A program made the translations under genes and the position numbers. A stretch of DNA of 19,077 nt. It comes from DASVWH01 sp036389715. Its GTDB lineage: Bacteria; Acidobacteriota; Blastocatellia; Pyrinomonadales; Pyrinomonadaceae. The stretch is from assembly GCA_036389715.1 (NCBI GenBank), contig DASVWH010000052.1, positions 1 to 19,077 of the forward strand. Direction: 5' to 3'. Positions 1 to 7,056 of this stretch are shown here, one piece after another (the first letter of the stretch is position 1; each line of letters starts with the position of its first letter). The notes below the pieces were generated by a model, which worked only from the letters and a program-made list of their open reading frames with translations, had not been told where the DNA came from and did no database searches.

Positions 1-230
1 GCCTAACTGTTTATGCTGAGACAACCTAATTCGGGTCACCCTTCCACGAAACATCACACGTCTAAGGCCGGTGAAGGGGCTCTTCATGCGAGGCACTAAG
101 GTTCGGCCCTAACTGTGGGCACTTCACTTGGTCAACCGAAATAAAGCGTTAATACCCCCCGGCTTCCACAAGTTCCGGCCCCGGCGACCCCCTTTTTTAC
201 GTGCAATATCAATATTTTGGCGTTTGTGTA

Positions 231-272
231 AAAAGATGTTGCTCAATTTGCGGTTTGCTGATAACATCTTTT
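231..272. repeat. Perfect 10-bp inverted repeat (stem-loop)
   Basis: AAAAGATGTT at 231-240 is exactly complementary to AACATCTTTT at 263-272, with a 22-base loop. Read as RNA from the + strand, a G-U pair (241 with 262) could extend the stem. A runs at one side and T runs at the other make it look like a weak bidirectional terminator, but the core stem is only six GC-poor pairs. An operator is an alternative. Confidence 0.55.
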
Positions 273-279
273 CCGTAGT

Positions 280-298
280 CAAGGAGTCGCGCTCCTTG
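280..298. repeat. Perfect 7-bp hairpin with 5-base loop
   Basis: CAAGGAG (280-286) and CTCCTTG (292-298) are perfect complements around the loop TCGCG. It lies only 7 bases after the 231-272 stem-loop and 13 bases before the next inverted repeat, so the three form one structured block. There is no T-tract downstream, which argues against a simple intrinsic terminator. Confidence 0.55.
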
Positions 299-311
299 TC
301 CCTTGATCTCG

Positions 312-344
312 GATGACCGTGCCACTATCTCCTTTTCGGTCATC
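312..344. repeat. Perfect 8-bp inverted repeat
   Basis: GATGACCG (312-319) pairs exactly with CGGTCATC (337-344), loop 17 bases. The flanking TCGTGGCGAC (343-352) is in turn exactly complementary to GTCGCCACGA at 466-475, so an alternative longer-range fold is available. Confidence 0.5.
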
Positions 345-527
345 GTGGCGACGGGCTCCGACCGGCAGACCTAAACAAAGAAGGCCAGCGGGTTGCAACG
401 GTATCTTCTCAAGTGATAGGCGAACCGTCATTGCCACAGCATCGTGTGCGGCTCCTCCTAAAACAGTCGCCACGACCCGTCATCCCCTTCAATTCTGGTC
501 GAGGCGTGCCGTTAGTCAAAAAGCCGT

Positions 528-549
528 CACCTGCGTTGAGACCCAGGTG
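528..549. repeat. 6-bp inverted repeat
   Basis: CACCTG (528-533) and CAGGTG (544-549) are complementary around a 10-base loop. Short enough to be chance on its own; listed because it sits in the same gene-free, repeat-rich stretch. Confidence 0.3.
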
Positions 550-649
550 TGATGAGCCGGAGCCGGATTCGACGCCTCGCCAACGTCCATGACAGCAATC
601 TACCCCTTTCGGTTTGCGAGCCCGCGGGCGACCCATTCCGGTCAAAAAT

Positions 650-669
650 CCCGACTTACCCCGACTTAC
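650..669. repeat. Perfect 10-bp tandem duplication
   Basis: CCCGACTTAC occurs twice head to tail (650-659 and 660-669) with no mismatch. It could be a replication-slippage duplication or paired binding half-sites on one helical face (10-bp period). No protein is encoded here. Confidence 0.6.
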
Positions 670-817
670 GAAGAGCGTTCCCCTGTTTTGGCCTGAGGCA
701 AGCCGCGGCCGGATGGGACTCAAGACGGAAGCGGTGAATGGTTCTTCGGCGAGCGCGTCAAATTAGAGAGAAAGAAATTGCCAACTCCCGGTTTTAGCCT
801 TGCACGACTGCCACAAC

Positions 818-823
818 TATAAT
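818..823 (+). promoter_or_regulatory. Likely -10 box of the sigma-like gene
   Basis: TATAAT is a perfect match to the vegetative sigma-70 -10 consensus. A transcript would start near 830 and give a leader of about 36 bases to the ATG at 866. The -35 region is poor: TTGCAC at 800-805 is only 12 bases upstream, too close, and nothing at 17 bases fits well. The promoter may therefore depend on an activator, or the match may be fortuitous. Confidence 0.45.
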
Positions 824-852
824 ACCGTGAAATCTACCAGTGAAAATCAGCC

Positions 853-858
853 GAAAGG
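853..858 (+). promoter_or_regulatory. Ribosome binding site that sets the start at 866
   Basis: GAAAGG ends 7 bases before the ATG at 866. Together with the TATAAT at 818-823, this makes 866 a better start than the upstream in-frame TTG at 800, which would lie upstream of the -10 box. Confidence 0.55.
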
Positions 859-865
859 TTCAACC

Positions 866-2017
866 ATGAGCGCCATTAAGGAAGAGCCGCGCTCACAGCG
901 CGTCGCGTTAGACCGCCATGCGAGGGGCGGGCAGTGGATCGAGAGCCTGCGTTGCTCCGATGTCAGCCGCCTCTGGGCGGAGCTGCATCGCATCGTCAGC
1001 CATCATCCGCTGGTGCGCGCCTCTCGCAACGCCGGTCTGCTGGTCGAAGAAGGCTCGCACAATGCCTACACGGATTTGACGCAGGAGCTTTTCGTCCAAC
1101 TGCTCAGCAAGGCGCGCTTCCAGCACTATCTGGAAACCGAGATGACCGACTCCGAGATCGAGTGCGAGATCGGGCAGATCGAGCTGACGAACCTGCTGAC
1201 GGCCGAGCTGCGCAAGCGCCACCCCGAATCCTATCGCCTGGCGCGCCGTATCTCGACGCTCATTCAATCGAGCGCCAACTTTCGCCGCTTCGATACTTCC
1301 GGCATTGACGATGAGCCGCACCGCCGCCTGGCCGACCGCGTTTACGGCCTCAGCGAATGGCCCAGGGATAAGCAGCGCCGCGAGCATCACGAACTCGAAC
1401 AGCGCATTCACATGATTCCCGTGCGCCAGCGCGACACGCGCCTGGTCGGCTGCACGGGCGATTCGCAGGTCGTCATCAGCAATTCGGACCTTGAAGACCT
1501 GATTATCTCGGTTCTGGAGGCGGGAGATTCTCCGGCCGATGTGCGGACCCTGCGCAGCCTGGTAATGTCGCGCCTGCCGGTGATGGATATTTACCTCGTC
1601 CCGCTCGGCGGAGACGACTCGGAAGAGGGCGGCAACCAGTTTGAGCCTGTAGACGCCTGCGATAATCCCGAGCAGGGGCTGATGCGCCGCGAATCGGAGC
1701 GCGAGGCCGCGGGCTTTGTTGACGAATTCCTGAAGGGTCTGCACGACACGGTGCGCGGCAAGGTCAAGCAGTATAATCGCATGCTCGGCGTTCTCTGGCA
1801 TTGCTACCTGAGCCCGGACCATTCGACGCAGCTCGAAGTGGCGGCCACGCTGGGCGTCTCGGATTCACTCGTTTCCGATTACCGCCGCCGCATCGAACAG
1901 GAATTGCGCGCCCTCTCCTTCGCCGAGATCGAAGAGGCGCGCCGGTTCGAGATGGCGCTGCGCGAGCGCGTCCGCGCGCTGGTTCTGGTTGGCGATGAAG
2001 AGAGCGTTATGGCTTAA
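866..2017 (+). CDS. Divergent sigma-70-like transcription factor
   Basis: A 383-residue soluble protein with no signal peptide or membrane segment. Residues about 67-90 contain YTDLTQELFVQLL, which resembles region 2 of sigma-70 factors (the acidic D-x-x-Q-E core-binding helix). Residues about 323-350 read as a helix-turn-helix of region-4 type, with LEVAATLGVSDSLVSDYRR followed by a basic/acidic helix. Between them lie about 230 residues with no obvious domain, including a segment around 185-250 (PVRQRDTRLVGCTGDSQVV) that looks well ordered. This is far longer than a typical ECF sigma factor of about 190 residues. I infer a sigma-like or sigma-derived DNA-binding regulator; the promoters it serves cannot be read from the window. 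It stands alone with its own probable promoter and is separated from the polysaccharide genes by 257 bases holding two stem-loops. It may control the downstream locus. Family assignment is moderate; function is inference. Confidence 0.65.
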   Translation: MSAIKEEPRSQRVALDRHARGGQWIESLRCSDVSRLWAELHRIVSHHPLVRASRNAGLLVEEGSHNAYTDLTQELFVQLLSKARFQHYLETEMTDSEIECEIGQIELTNLLTAELRKRHPESYRLARRISTLIQSSANFRRFDTSGIDDEPHRRLADRVYGLSEWPRDKQRREHHELEQRIHMIPVRQRDTRLVGCTGDSQVVISNSDLEDLIISVLEAGDSPADVRTLRSLVMSRLPVMDIYLVPLGGDDSEEGGNQFEPVDACDNPEQGLMRRESEREAAGFVDEFLKGLHDTVRGKVKQYNRMLGVLWHCYLSPDHSTQLEVAATLGVSDSLVSDYRRRIEQELRALSFAEIEEARRFEMALRERVRALVLVGDEESVMA

Positions 2018-2122
2018 TGGCCTGGCTTGAACGGGCCGCCGACGCTTCGCGCATAGTGCGTGGCCAAGAGGTCTGAAAAACCCGGGCGCGCGAAGCCTTT
2101 AGAGACTGCTCAGACTCGCGCC

Positions 2123-2156
2123 ATGCCTGGCAAGCCCAAGCTGGCTTGACCGGCAT
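2123..2156 (+). repeat. Imperfect stem-loop, intergenic
   Basis: ATGCC (2123-2127) pairs with GGCAT (2152-2156) and CAAGCC (2131-2136) with GGCTTG (2143-2148). One further G-C pair and two mismatches lie between the stems, and the loop is six bases. It sits 9 bases upstream of the stronger hairpin at 2166-2204. Confidence 0.5.
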
Positions 2157-2165
2157 CGAGCAGAG

Positions 2166-2204
2166 GCGCAAGGGAAGTGCGATTGCCCCGCACTTTCCTT
2201 GCGC
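2166..2204 (+). terminator. Strong 16-bp stem-loop, terminator or attenuator candidate
   Basis: The left arm GCGCAAGGGAAGTGCG (2166-2181) pairs along its full length with 2189-2204; the only non-Watson-Crick pair is a G-U (2174 with 2196). The loop is seven bases. It lies 148 bases after the sigma-like stop and 70 bases before the next start. What follows is AAGACCCCTTTAA rather than a clean T-tract, so it is not a textbook intrinsic terminator. A transcript-stabilising hairpin, attenuator or protein-binding site is equally possible. Confidence 0.5.
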
Positions 2205-2274
2205 AAGACCCCTTTAACCATCGCTTTGATTGCGACGGCGGGCGGTCTTTGGTCGCAGCATTTGAGTGCCATCA

Positions 2275-3813
2275 ATGCGATACAGCAGTCATCCAGAGGA
2301 TTATCAAGCAGTCGTGCGCTCGCGACGTGCCCGGATGCAGGGAGGCCCTGAGCCCGGCGCTGCGGACGATTGGTTCAAGCGCGACGACGACTGGTTCAAG
2401 CGCGAAGCCGCGAACGACGAGCCCTCCGAGACGGAACTTCTGAGCCTCTCGCGGCCGCAGGCTGTGCCCGCCTCCAGGCAGGAGAAGCATGGGGCCAGGC
2501 GCGGCCATGCCTTCAGCTACGCCGGGCTTTTCCTCTTCACCTTCGTCCTCTATTTCCGCCCTTACGAGCTTTTCTCGGCCCTTTCGTCTTTAACCTCGCT
2601 GGCCTTCTGGATTGCCGTCGGCACGCTCGTTATCTTCTTCCCGTCGCAGCTCGCGCTCGAAGGCACGCTGACCACGCGCCCGCGCGAAGTCACGCTCGTC
2701 CTGCTGCTCTGCCTGGCCGGACTGCTCTCCATTCCGCTGGCGCTTGATCCGGGGGAATCCTGGTCCATCTTTGTCGAGTTCCTGAAGGTCGCCGTGATGT
2801 TCATCGTGATGGTGAACGTCGCGCGCACGGAGCGGCGCTTAAAGGGGCTGATCTTTCTGGCGCTGGCGGTCGCCTGCGTGGTCAGCGTCGGCGTGATTAA
2901 CGACTATCACCTGGGACGGCTGAGGGTCGGGGGCGAGCGCGTCGGCGGAATCATCGGCGGCATGTTCGATAACCCGAACGAGCTGGCGCTGCATCTGGTC
3001 ATCATGACGCCGATAGCCATCGGGCTGCTGCTCGGTGCGCGCGGCGGCATCAGGAAGATGCTCTACGGCGCGTGCGTCATCCTGATGGCGGTGGCAAACG
3101 TGCTGACCTTTTCGCGCGGCGGTTTTCTGGGTTTGATTTGCGCCGTCGGGGTTCTGCTGTGGAAGGTGGGCCGCCAGCACCGCCTGGCCGTCGCTCTGCT
3201 CGCCGTGGTCATGTTCGGACTCGTCTTCGCGCTCATGCCGGGAGCGATGGTGGACCGCTTCGCCTCCGTGTTCGACCCCAGCAGTGACGAGAGCGGCGGC
3301 GCGTCCGCCATCTCTCGCCGTGACATTCTGTACGGGTCTATTATCGTCGCCGCGCGTCACCCGCTGCTCGGCATCGGGATGGGCAACTTTCACCTCGTCT
3401 CGGCGCAAAATCTCGTCACACACAATGCTTATACGCAGGTCGCTTCGGAGATCGGAATACCCGCGATGCTCTGTTACGTCTTGCTGATCGTCACGCCCCT
3501 CAAGCGTTTGCGGCTCATCGAGCGCCGCGAGTTTGAGACGCGCAAGACCTCGCGGTCCTATTATCCGGCCATCGCGTTCCAGGCCGGGCTGGTCGGCTAT
3601 CTGGTCAGCAGCTTCTTCGATTCCGTTGCGTATCACTACTATCTCTATTATCTGGTGGGTTATGCTCTCTGTTTATACAGGCTCTCCGGCGGCATCTGGG
3701 ACATGAAGCCAAAGCCTGTGACGCGCAAAGGCGAGTCGCTGCCTGCCATGATTGATGACGAGAGCCGCAACGCCCCGCGGCTAGAAGCGACGGGCCGGGG
3801 CTCCCGCTCCTGA
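2275..3813 (+). CDS. O-antigen ligase/polymerase family membrane protein (Wzy/WaaL-like)
   Basis: A 512-residue polytopic inner-membrane protein. After a hydrophilic N-terminal tail of about 78 residues, roughly 10-12 hydrophobic segments follow (for example 80-103, 107-124, 138-156, 165-182, 189-208, 236-254, 261-278, 284-297, 302-322, 395-408, 431-450, 452-470). The family signature is a large periplasmic loop near residues 325-390 with RHPLLGIGMGNF (361-372) and THNAYTQVASEIG (382-394), plus FSRGG at 279-283. Such proteins polymerise or transfer undecaprenol-linked glycans on the periplasmic side; sequence cannot separate polymerase from ligase. The start is uncertain: ATG 2275 has TGAG about 7 bases upstream, while in-frame GTG 2266 would add three residues. 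The tail contains a tandem DDWFKR repeat. It begins the run of close-packed polysaccharide genes. Confidence 0.85.
   Translation: MRYSSHPEDYQAVVRSRRARMQGGPEPGAADDWFKRDDDWFKREAANDEPSETELLSLSRPQAVPASRQEKHGARRGHAFSYAGLFLFTFVLYFRPYELFSALSSLTSLAFWIAVGTLVIFFPSQLALEGTLTTRPREVTLVLLLCLAGLLSIPLALDPGESWSIFVEFLKVAVMFIVMVNVARTERRLKGLIFLALAVACVVSVGVINDYHLGRLRVGGERVGGIIGGMFDNPNELALHLVIMTPIAIGLLLGARGGIRKMLYGACVILMAVANVLTFSRGGFLGLICAVGVLLWKVGRQHRLAVALLAVVMFGLVFALMPGAMVDRFASVFDPSSDESGGASAISRRDILYGSIIVAARHPLLGIGMGNFHLVSAQNLVTHNAYTQVASEIGIPAMLCYVLLIVTPLKRLRLIERREFETRKTSRSYYPAIAFQAGLVGYLVSSFFDSVAYHYYLYYLVGYALCLYRLSGGIWDMKPKPVTRKGESLPAMIDDESRNAPRLEATGRGSRS
2365..2406 (+). repeat. In-frame 21-bp tandem repeat in ligase N-terminus
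   Basis: Two adjacent 21-base units (2365-2385 and 2386-2406) differ at only two positions and encode DDWFKRD and DDWFKRE. The repeat lies in the cytosolic hydrophilic tail of the Wzy/WaaL-like protein and looks like a recent duplication. Confidence 0.7.
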
Positions 3814-3861
3814 CCCGCTCGCAGCCGTCGAGGTGGCTTGGCTAAAGGCTGAAGAAACAAC

Positions 3862-5793
3862 ATGTGTGGGATTGCAGGTTTCATAGATCAACGAACGGCG
3901 AGCGATGAGCGGCGGCGCATCCTGGATGAGATGTGCCGTGCCATCGCGCACCGCGGGCCGGACGATCAGGGCATGGGTCTGTTGGAGGGCGGCGTTGCGC
4001 TCGGCATGCGGCGGCTCTCGATCATAGACCTGGCCGGAGGCCGCCAGCCGATCTCGAATGAAGACGGCTCGGTCACGATTGTCTTCAACGGCGAGATATA
4101 TAATTACCGCGAGTTGCAGCCGGAGCTGGAAGCCCGCGGCCATCATTTCAAGACGCACTCGGACACGGAAGCAATCGTTCACGCTTATGAAGAGTACGGC
4201 GCGGCCTGCGTCAACCGTTTGCGGGGCATGTTCGCCTTCGCAGTGTGGGACGCGCGCCAAAGAAAGCTCTTCATCGCGCGTGATCGGGTGGGCAAAAAAC
4301 CGCTTTACTACACGCAGACTCGTGCGGGCGCATTCGTCTTCGGCTCGGAGCTGAAATCGCTTCTCCAGCACCCGGCGGTCGAGCGCGAAATCAACCCGGA
4401 AGCCGTAGATGCTTATCTGACTTACGGATACGTGCCCGACCCGCTCAGTATTTTCCGGGGTATTCACAAGCTGCCGCCCGGCCATCACCTGACCCTGACG
4501 GATGGGCGCATCGCCATCGAATCCTACTGGGACTTCTCTTACGAAGAGACGACGGCGCGCGGTGCGGACGATTATCTGGAAGAGCTTCGCTCGCTGCTGG
4601 ACGATGCAGTGCGGGCGCGACTGATTGCAGATGTGCCGCTCGGCGCTTTTCTTTCCGGCGGAGTTGATTCGAGCACGGTCGTCGCCTTGATGGCCAGGCA
4701 CATGACGCAGCCCGTTAAAACCTTCTCCATCGGTTTTCAGGAAGACAGTTTTAACGAGTTGAAGTACGCGCGCCTGACCGCCGAGCGCTTCGGCACGGAG
4801 CACCGTGAGTTCATCGTCACGCCGGATATTTGTCAGATCGTCGATGAGCTGGCCTGGCACTTCGACGAACCCTTCGCGGATTCGTCGGCCATCCCGACCT
4901 ACATGGTCTCGAAGCTCGCGCGCCGGTACGTGACGGTCGTGCTTTCCGGCGACGGCGGCGATGAGCTGTTCGCCGGGTACACGCGCTACCTGACGGACCG
5001 CCAGCGCAGCGGCTTTGCGCGTCTGCCGCGTTTCGTGCGAGAGCGCCTGATGCAGCCCGTCAGCCGCCGCCTGCCGCACGGCGCATGGGGACGCAACTAT
5101 CTTCACAACGTCGCGCTCGAACCGCTCGAACGCTATCACGACAGCGTCTCCATCTTCACCAATCTCAATAAACTCTCGCTCTACGCGCAGGACTTTCGGC
5201 AGCGCCTCGACACTCATCAGCGAGAGCTTCCGGGCTTTGACGACTACGCCCTGCGCGTGCAGACGGGTGAGCCGCTCGACGAGATGCTCTACATAGACAG
5301 CAAGACCTACCTGCCGGGCGATATTCTGACCAAAGTCGACCGGATGAGCATGGCCGTTTCGCTCGAAGCGCGTGTCCCGCTGCTCGATCATAAGCTCATC
5401 GAGTTCGTCACGCGCATTCCCGCTGCGCTGAAGATGAAGGGGCTCGAAACCAAGCACATCTTCAAGCAGGCGGTGCGCGGTCTCGTGCCCGACGAGATTC
5501 TGGACCGGCCGAAGCAGGGCTTCGGCGTGCCCATCCAGCAGTGGATTAACAACCAGCTCCGCGAACGCATTCACGAGACCCTGAGAGAGTCTCGCGCCCG
5601 CGGTCGCGGCTATTTCGACCCGCGATACGTAGACCTGCTGCTCGCCGAGCATCACCGCGGGCGGCGCGATCATTCGATGCAGCTCTGGTCGCTCTTCATG
5701 TTCGAGCTGTGGCATCGCATCTTCGTTGACGACGCGGGAGTTATCAAACATCCGGCGGTCACTGACACGTTAATGACCGCGGGCGTGGCCTGA
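3862..5793 (+). CDS. asnB: Asparagine synthase-type glutamine amidotransferase (copy 1)
   Basis: A 643-residue two-domain cytosolic enzyme that takes ammonia from glutamine and forms an amide through an acyl-adenylate. The class II glutaminase domain comes first, with nucleophile Cys2 in MCGIAG, Arg50, NGEIYN at 76-81 and Asp101. The synthetase domain has the ATP-pyrophosphatase loop SGGVDSS at 265-271, SGDGGDE at 362-368 and a conserved Lys551 in RPKQGFGVP. The form SGDGGDE, rather than the SGEGSDE of E. coli AsnB, is common among AsnB relatives in polysaccharide loci, including exosortase-associated amidotransferases. Uronic-acid amidation by such relatives is known for WbpS- and WbtH-type proteins. 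The true acceptor (aspartate or a sugar acid) cannot be read here. The start is clear because Cys2 must be exposed; GAAGAA lies just upstream. It lies 48 bases after the ligase gene. Confidence 0.88.
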   Translation: MCGIAGFIDQRTASDERRRILDEMCRAIAHRGPDDQGMGLLEGGVALGMRRLSIIDLAGGRQPISNEDGSVTIVFNGEIYNYRELQPELEARGHHFKTHSDTEAIVHAYEEYGAACVNRLRGMFAFAVWDARQRKLFIARDRVGKKPLYYTQTRAGAFVFGSELKSLLQHPAVEREINPEAVDAYLTYGYVPDPLSIFRGIHKLPPGHHLTLTDGRIAIESYWDFSYEETTARGADDYLEELRSLLDDAVRARLIADVPLGAFLSGGVDSSTVVALMARHMTQPVKTFSIGFQEDSFNELKYARLTAERFGTEHREFIVTPDICQIVDELAWHFDEPFADSSAIPTYMVSKLARRYVTVVLSGDGGDELFAGYTRYLTDRQRSGFARLPRFVRERLMQPVSRRLPHGAWGRNYLHNVALEPLERYHDSVSIFTNLNKLSLYAQDFRQRLDTHQRELPGFDDYALRVQTGEPLDEMLYIDSKTYLPGDILTKVDRMSMAVSLEARVPLLDHKLIEFVTRIPAALKMKGLETKHIFKQAVRGLVPDEILDRPKQGFGVPIQQWINNQLRERIHETLRESRARGRGYFDPRYVDLLLAEHHRGRRDHSMQLWSLFMFELWHRIFVDDAGVIKHPAVTDTLMTAGVA

Positions 5794-5850
5794 CGCGGGT
5801 TTCAATCAAACAGACGCTCGTTATTGAAGGGTTTAAGTAGCTCCAAAAGC

Positions 5851-7056
5851 ATGAAGCCGGTCATTCTACAACTCATCAACAGCTTTCATCAGGGCGGCTC
5901 CGAGCGGCAGGCCGTGCAGCTCACGCGCCTGCTGCGAGAGAGCGACCGCTACCGCGTGCGCGTCGCCTGTCTTGAACGCGAAGGCGTGCTGCTGGACGAG
6001 ACCGCGCGGCTCGATGTCGGGGAGATTCCCGAATACGCTTTGACGAGCTTCTATGACTTCAATGCCTTGAGGCAGCTTCGCCGCTTCGCCGCATTCCTGG
6101 CCGCGGAGAAGATAGACATCGTTCACACGCACGATTTTTACACCAATATTTTCGGCATGGCCGGAGCGATGCTGGCCCGCGTGCCGGTCCGCATCGCCTC
6201 GCGCCGCGAGACCGGCGGGATGCGGACGAGCGCACAGAGACGGGTCGAGCACGGCGCTTATCACCTCGCGCACGCCATCGTCACCAATGCCGAAGCCGTT
6301 CGTCGCCACCTCATCGAAGAAGGCTTGAGCGAAGAAAAGCTGGTCACTGTTTATAACGGTCTGGACATGAGGCGCGTCGCTCCGCCCGGCGATTTCAATC
6401 GCGCTAAAGCCCTCGCGGCGCTCAATCTTCCGCAGGATGAGAATCGGCGCTTCGTCACGATTGTCGCCAACTTGCGGCATGACGTGAAAGATCATCCGAC
6501 ATTCCTGCGCGCGGCCGGGCGCGTTCGCCGCGCCGTCCCGCAGGCGGCCTTCATCATCGCGGGCGAAGGCGAGCTAACGGACCGGATGCGCGCCCTGGCA
6601 GTGGAACTCGGCATCGGGCAGGATGTCTTCTTCACCGGACGCTGCGTCGAGCAACTGCCCGAATTGCTGGCGCTCTCAGACGTTTGCGTGCTCAGCTCAA
6701 AGGCAGAGGGCTTCTCAAACTCAATCCTCGAATACATGGCCGCGGGCCGCCCCGTCGTGGCCACGCGCGTCGGCGGAGCGAGCGAAGCGATTGACGACGG
6801 CGAGACGGGATTCCTAGTCAACGTCGGCGACGACGCGGCCATAGCTGCTCACCTGGTCGCCCTGCTCGGCGAGCCCGGGAAGGCGCGCTCGATGGGCCAG
6901 CGCGGGAAGCTCAAAGTCGAGCAGAAGTTTTCATGTGAAGCCCAACTTGAGAGCACGGAGAAATTGTACGAGCGCCTGCTGGCGCGCACGCGCAGTGCGC
7001 CGCGTGGCGTCGCAAAGAGCGTCAGCGGCGCAAACGCCCAGCGAGTTTCCAGATGA
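5851..7056 (+). CDS. Glycosyltransferase family 4 (GT-B fold), first
   Basis: A 401-residue cytosolic retaining glycosyltransferase. The N-terminal acceptor domain has the Gly-rich loop HQGGSERQ (13-20) and HTHDFYTN (around 92-99). The C-terminal donor domain has IAGEGELTDRM and the E-x7-E donor-binding motif in EGFSNSILE (286-294), followed by AAGRPVVATRVGG. It should transfer a sugar from a nucleotide donor to a lipid-linked intermediate; donor and linkage are unknown. I chose ATG 5851 because the Rossmann strand VILQLINSF follows directly. An upstream in-frame TTG at 5824 would add nine low-complexity residues and has no binding site, and 5851 itself has only a distant GAAGGG. Its stop overlaps the start of the next gene (ATGA), indicating translational coupling. 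Confidence 0.87.
   Translation: MKPVILQLINSFHQGGSERQAVQLTRLLRESDRYRVRVACLEREGVLLDETARLDVGEIPEYALTSFYDFNALRQLRRFAAFLAAEKIDIVHTHDFYTNIFGMAGAMLARVPVRIASRRETGGMRTSAQRRVEHGAYHLAHAIVTNAEAVRRHLIEEGLSEEKLVTVYNGLDMRRVAPPGDFNRAKALAALNLPQDENRRFVTIVANLRHDVKDHPTFLRAAGRVRRAVPQAAFIIAGEGELTDRMRALAVELGIGQDVFFTGRCVEQLPELLALSDVCVLSSKAEGFSNSILEYMAAGRPVVATRVGGASEAIDDGETGFLVNVGDDAAIAAHLVALLGEPGKARSMGQRGKLKVEQKFSCEAQLESTEKLYERLLARTRSAPRGVAKSVSGANAQRVSR

Larger units (their letters stand above)
1..817. other. Non-coding, structured upstream region
   Basis: No open frame here reads like a protein. The short frames on both strands are rich in Arg, Gly, Ser and Pro, have no recognisable domain and no good ribosome binding sites. 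The stretch is lower in GC than the genes downstream, with AT-rich patches around 190-275. It holds several perfect inverted repeats listed separately, a 9-base direct repeat CCTAACTGT at 2-10 and 108-116, and a 10-base palindrome GCCCGCGGGC at 620-629. I see no tRNA or rRNA. It could be a long leader or regulatory region, a structured non-coding RNA, or decayed sequence; sequence alone does not decide. Confidence 0.5.

Noticed and set aside
1..116. GCCTAAC at the left edge, resembling the end of an integron attC site
   Set aside because: No matching GTTAGGC partner occurs within the expected 60-140 bases, and there is no integrase or cassette-like array.
556..600. GGATTCGACG, resembling the 5' end of tmRNA
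   Set aside because: The flanking bases do not match the tmRNA acceptor stem, no tag-peptide frame ending in Ala-Ala follows, and no GGTTCGA...CCA 3' end is found at the right distance.
409..723. A 104-codon minus-strand open frame as a possible small gene
   Set aside because: Composition is Gly/Arg/Ser-rich without any recognisable domain and without a convincing ribosome binding site; likely random.
2239..2260. GGCGGGCGGTCTTTGG as a possible JUMPstart/ops element before polysaccharide genes
   Set aside because: It lacks the GGCGGTAGC core, so there is no real ops match.
3781..5751. A 656-codon open frame on the minus strand opposite the first asparagine synthase gene
   Set aside because: It mirrors a clearly real gene in high-GC DNA, its translation is rich in Arg/Ala/Val/His with no family motif, and it has no binding site. 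It is a codon-bias shadow. The same applies to long minus frames at 908-1822, 2839-3636, 10835-11845 and 13084-14433.
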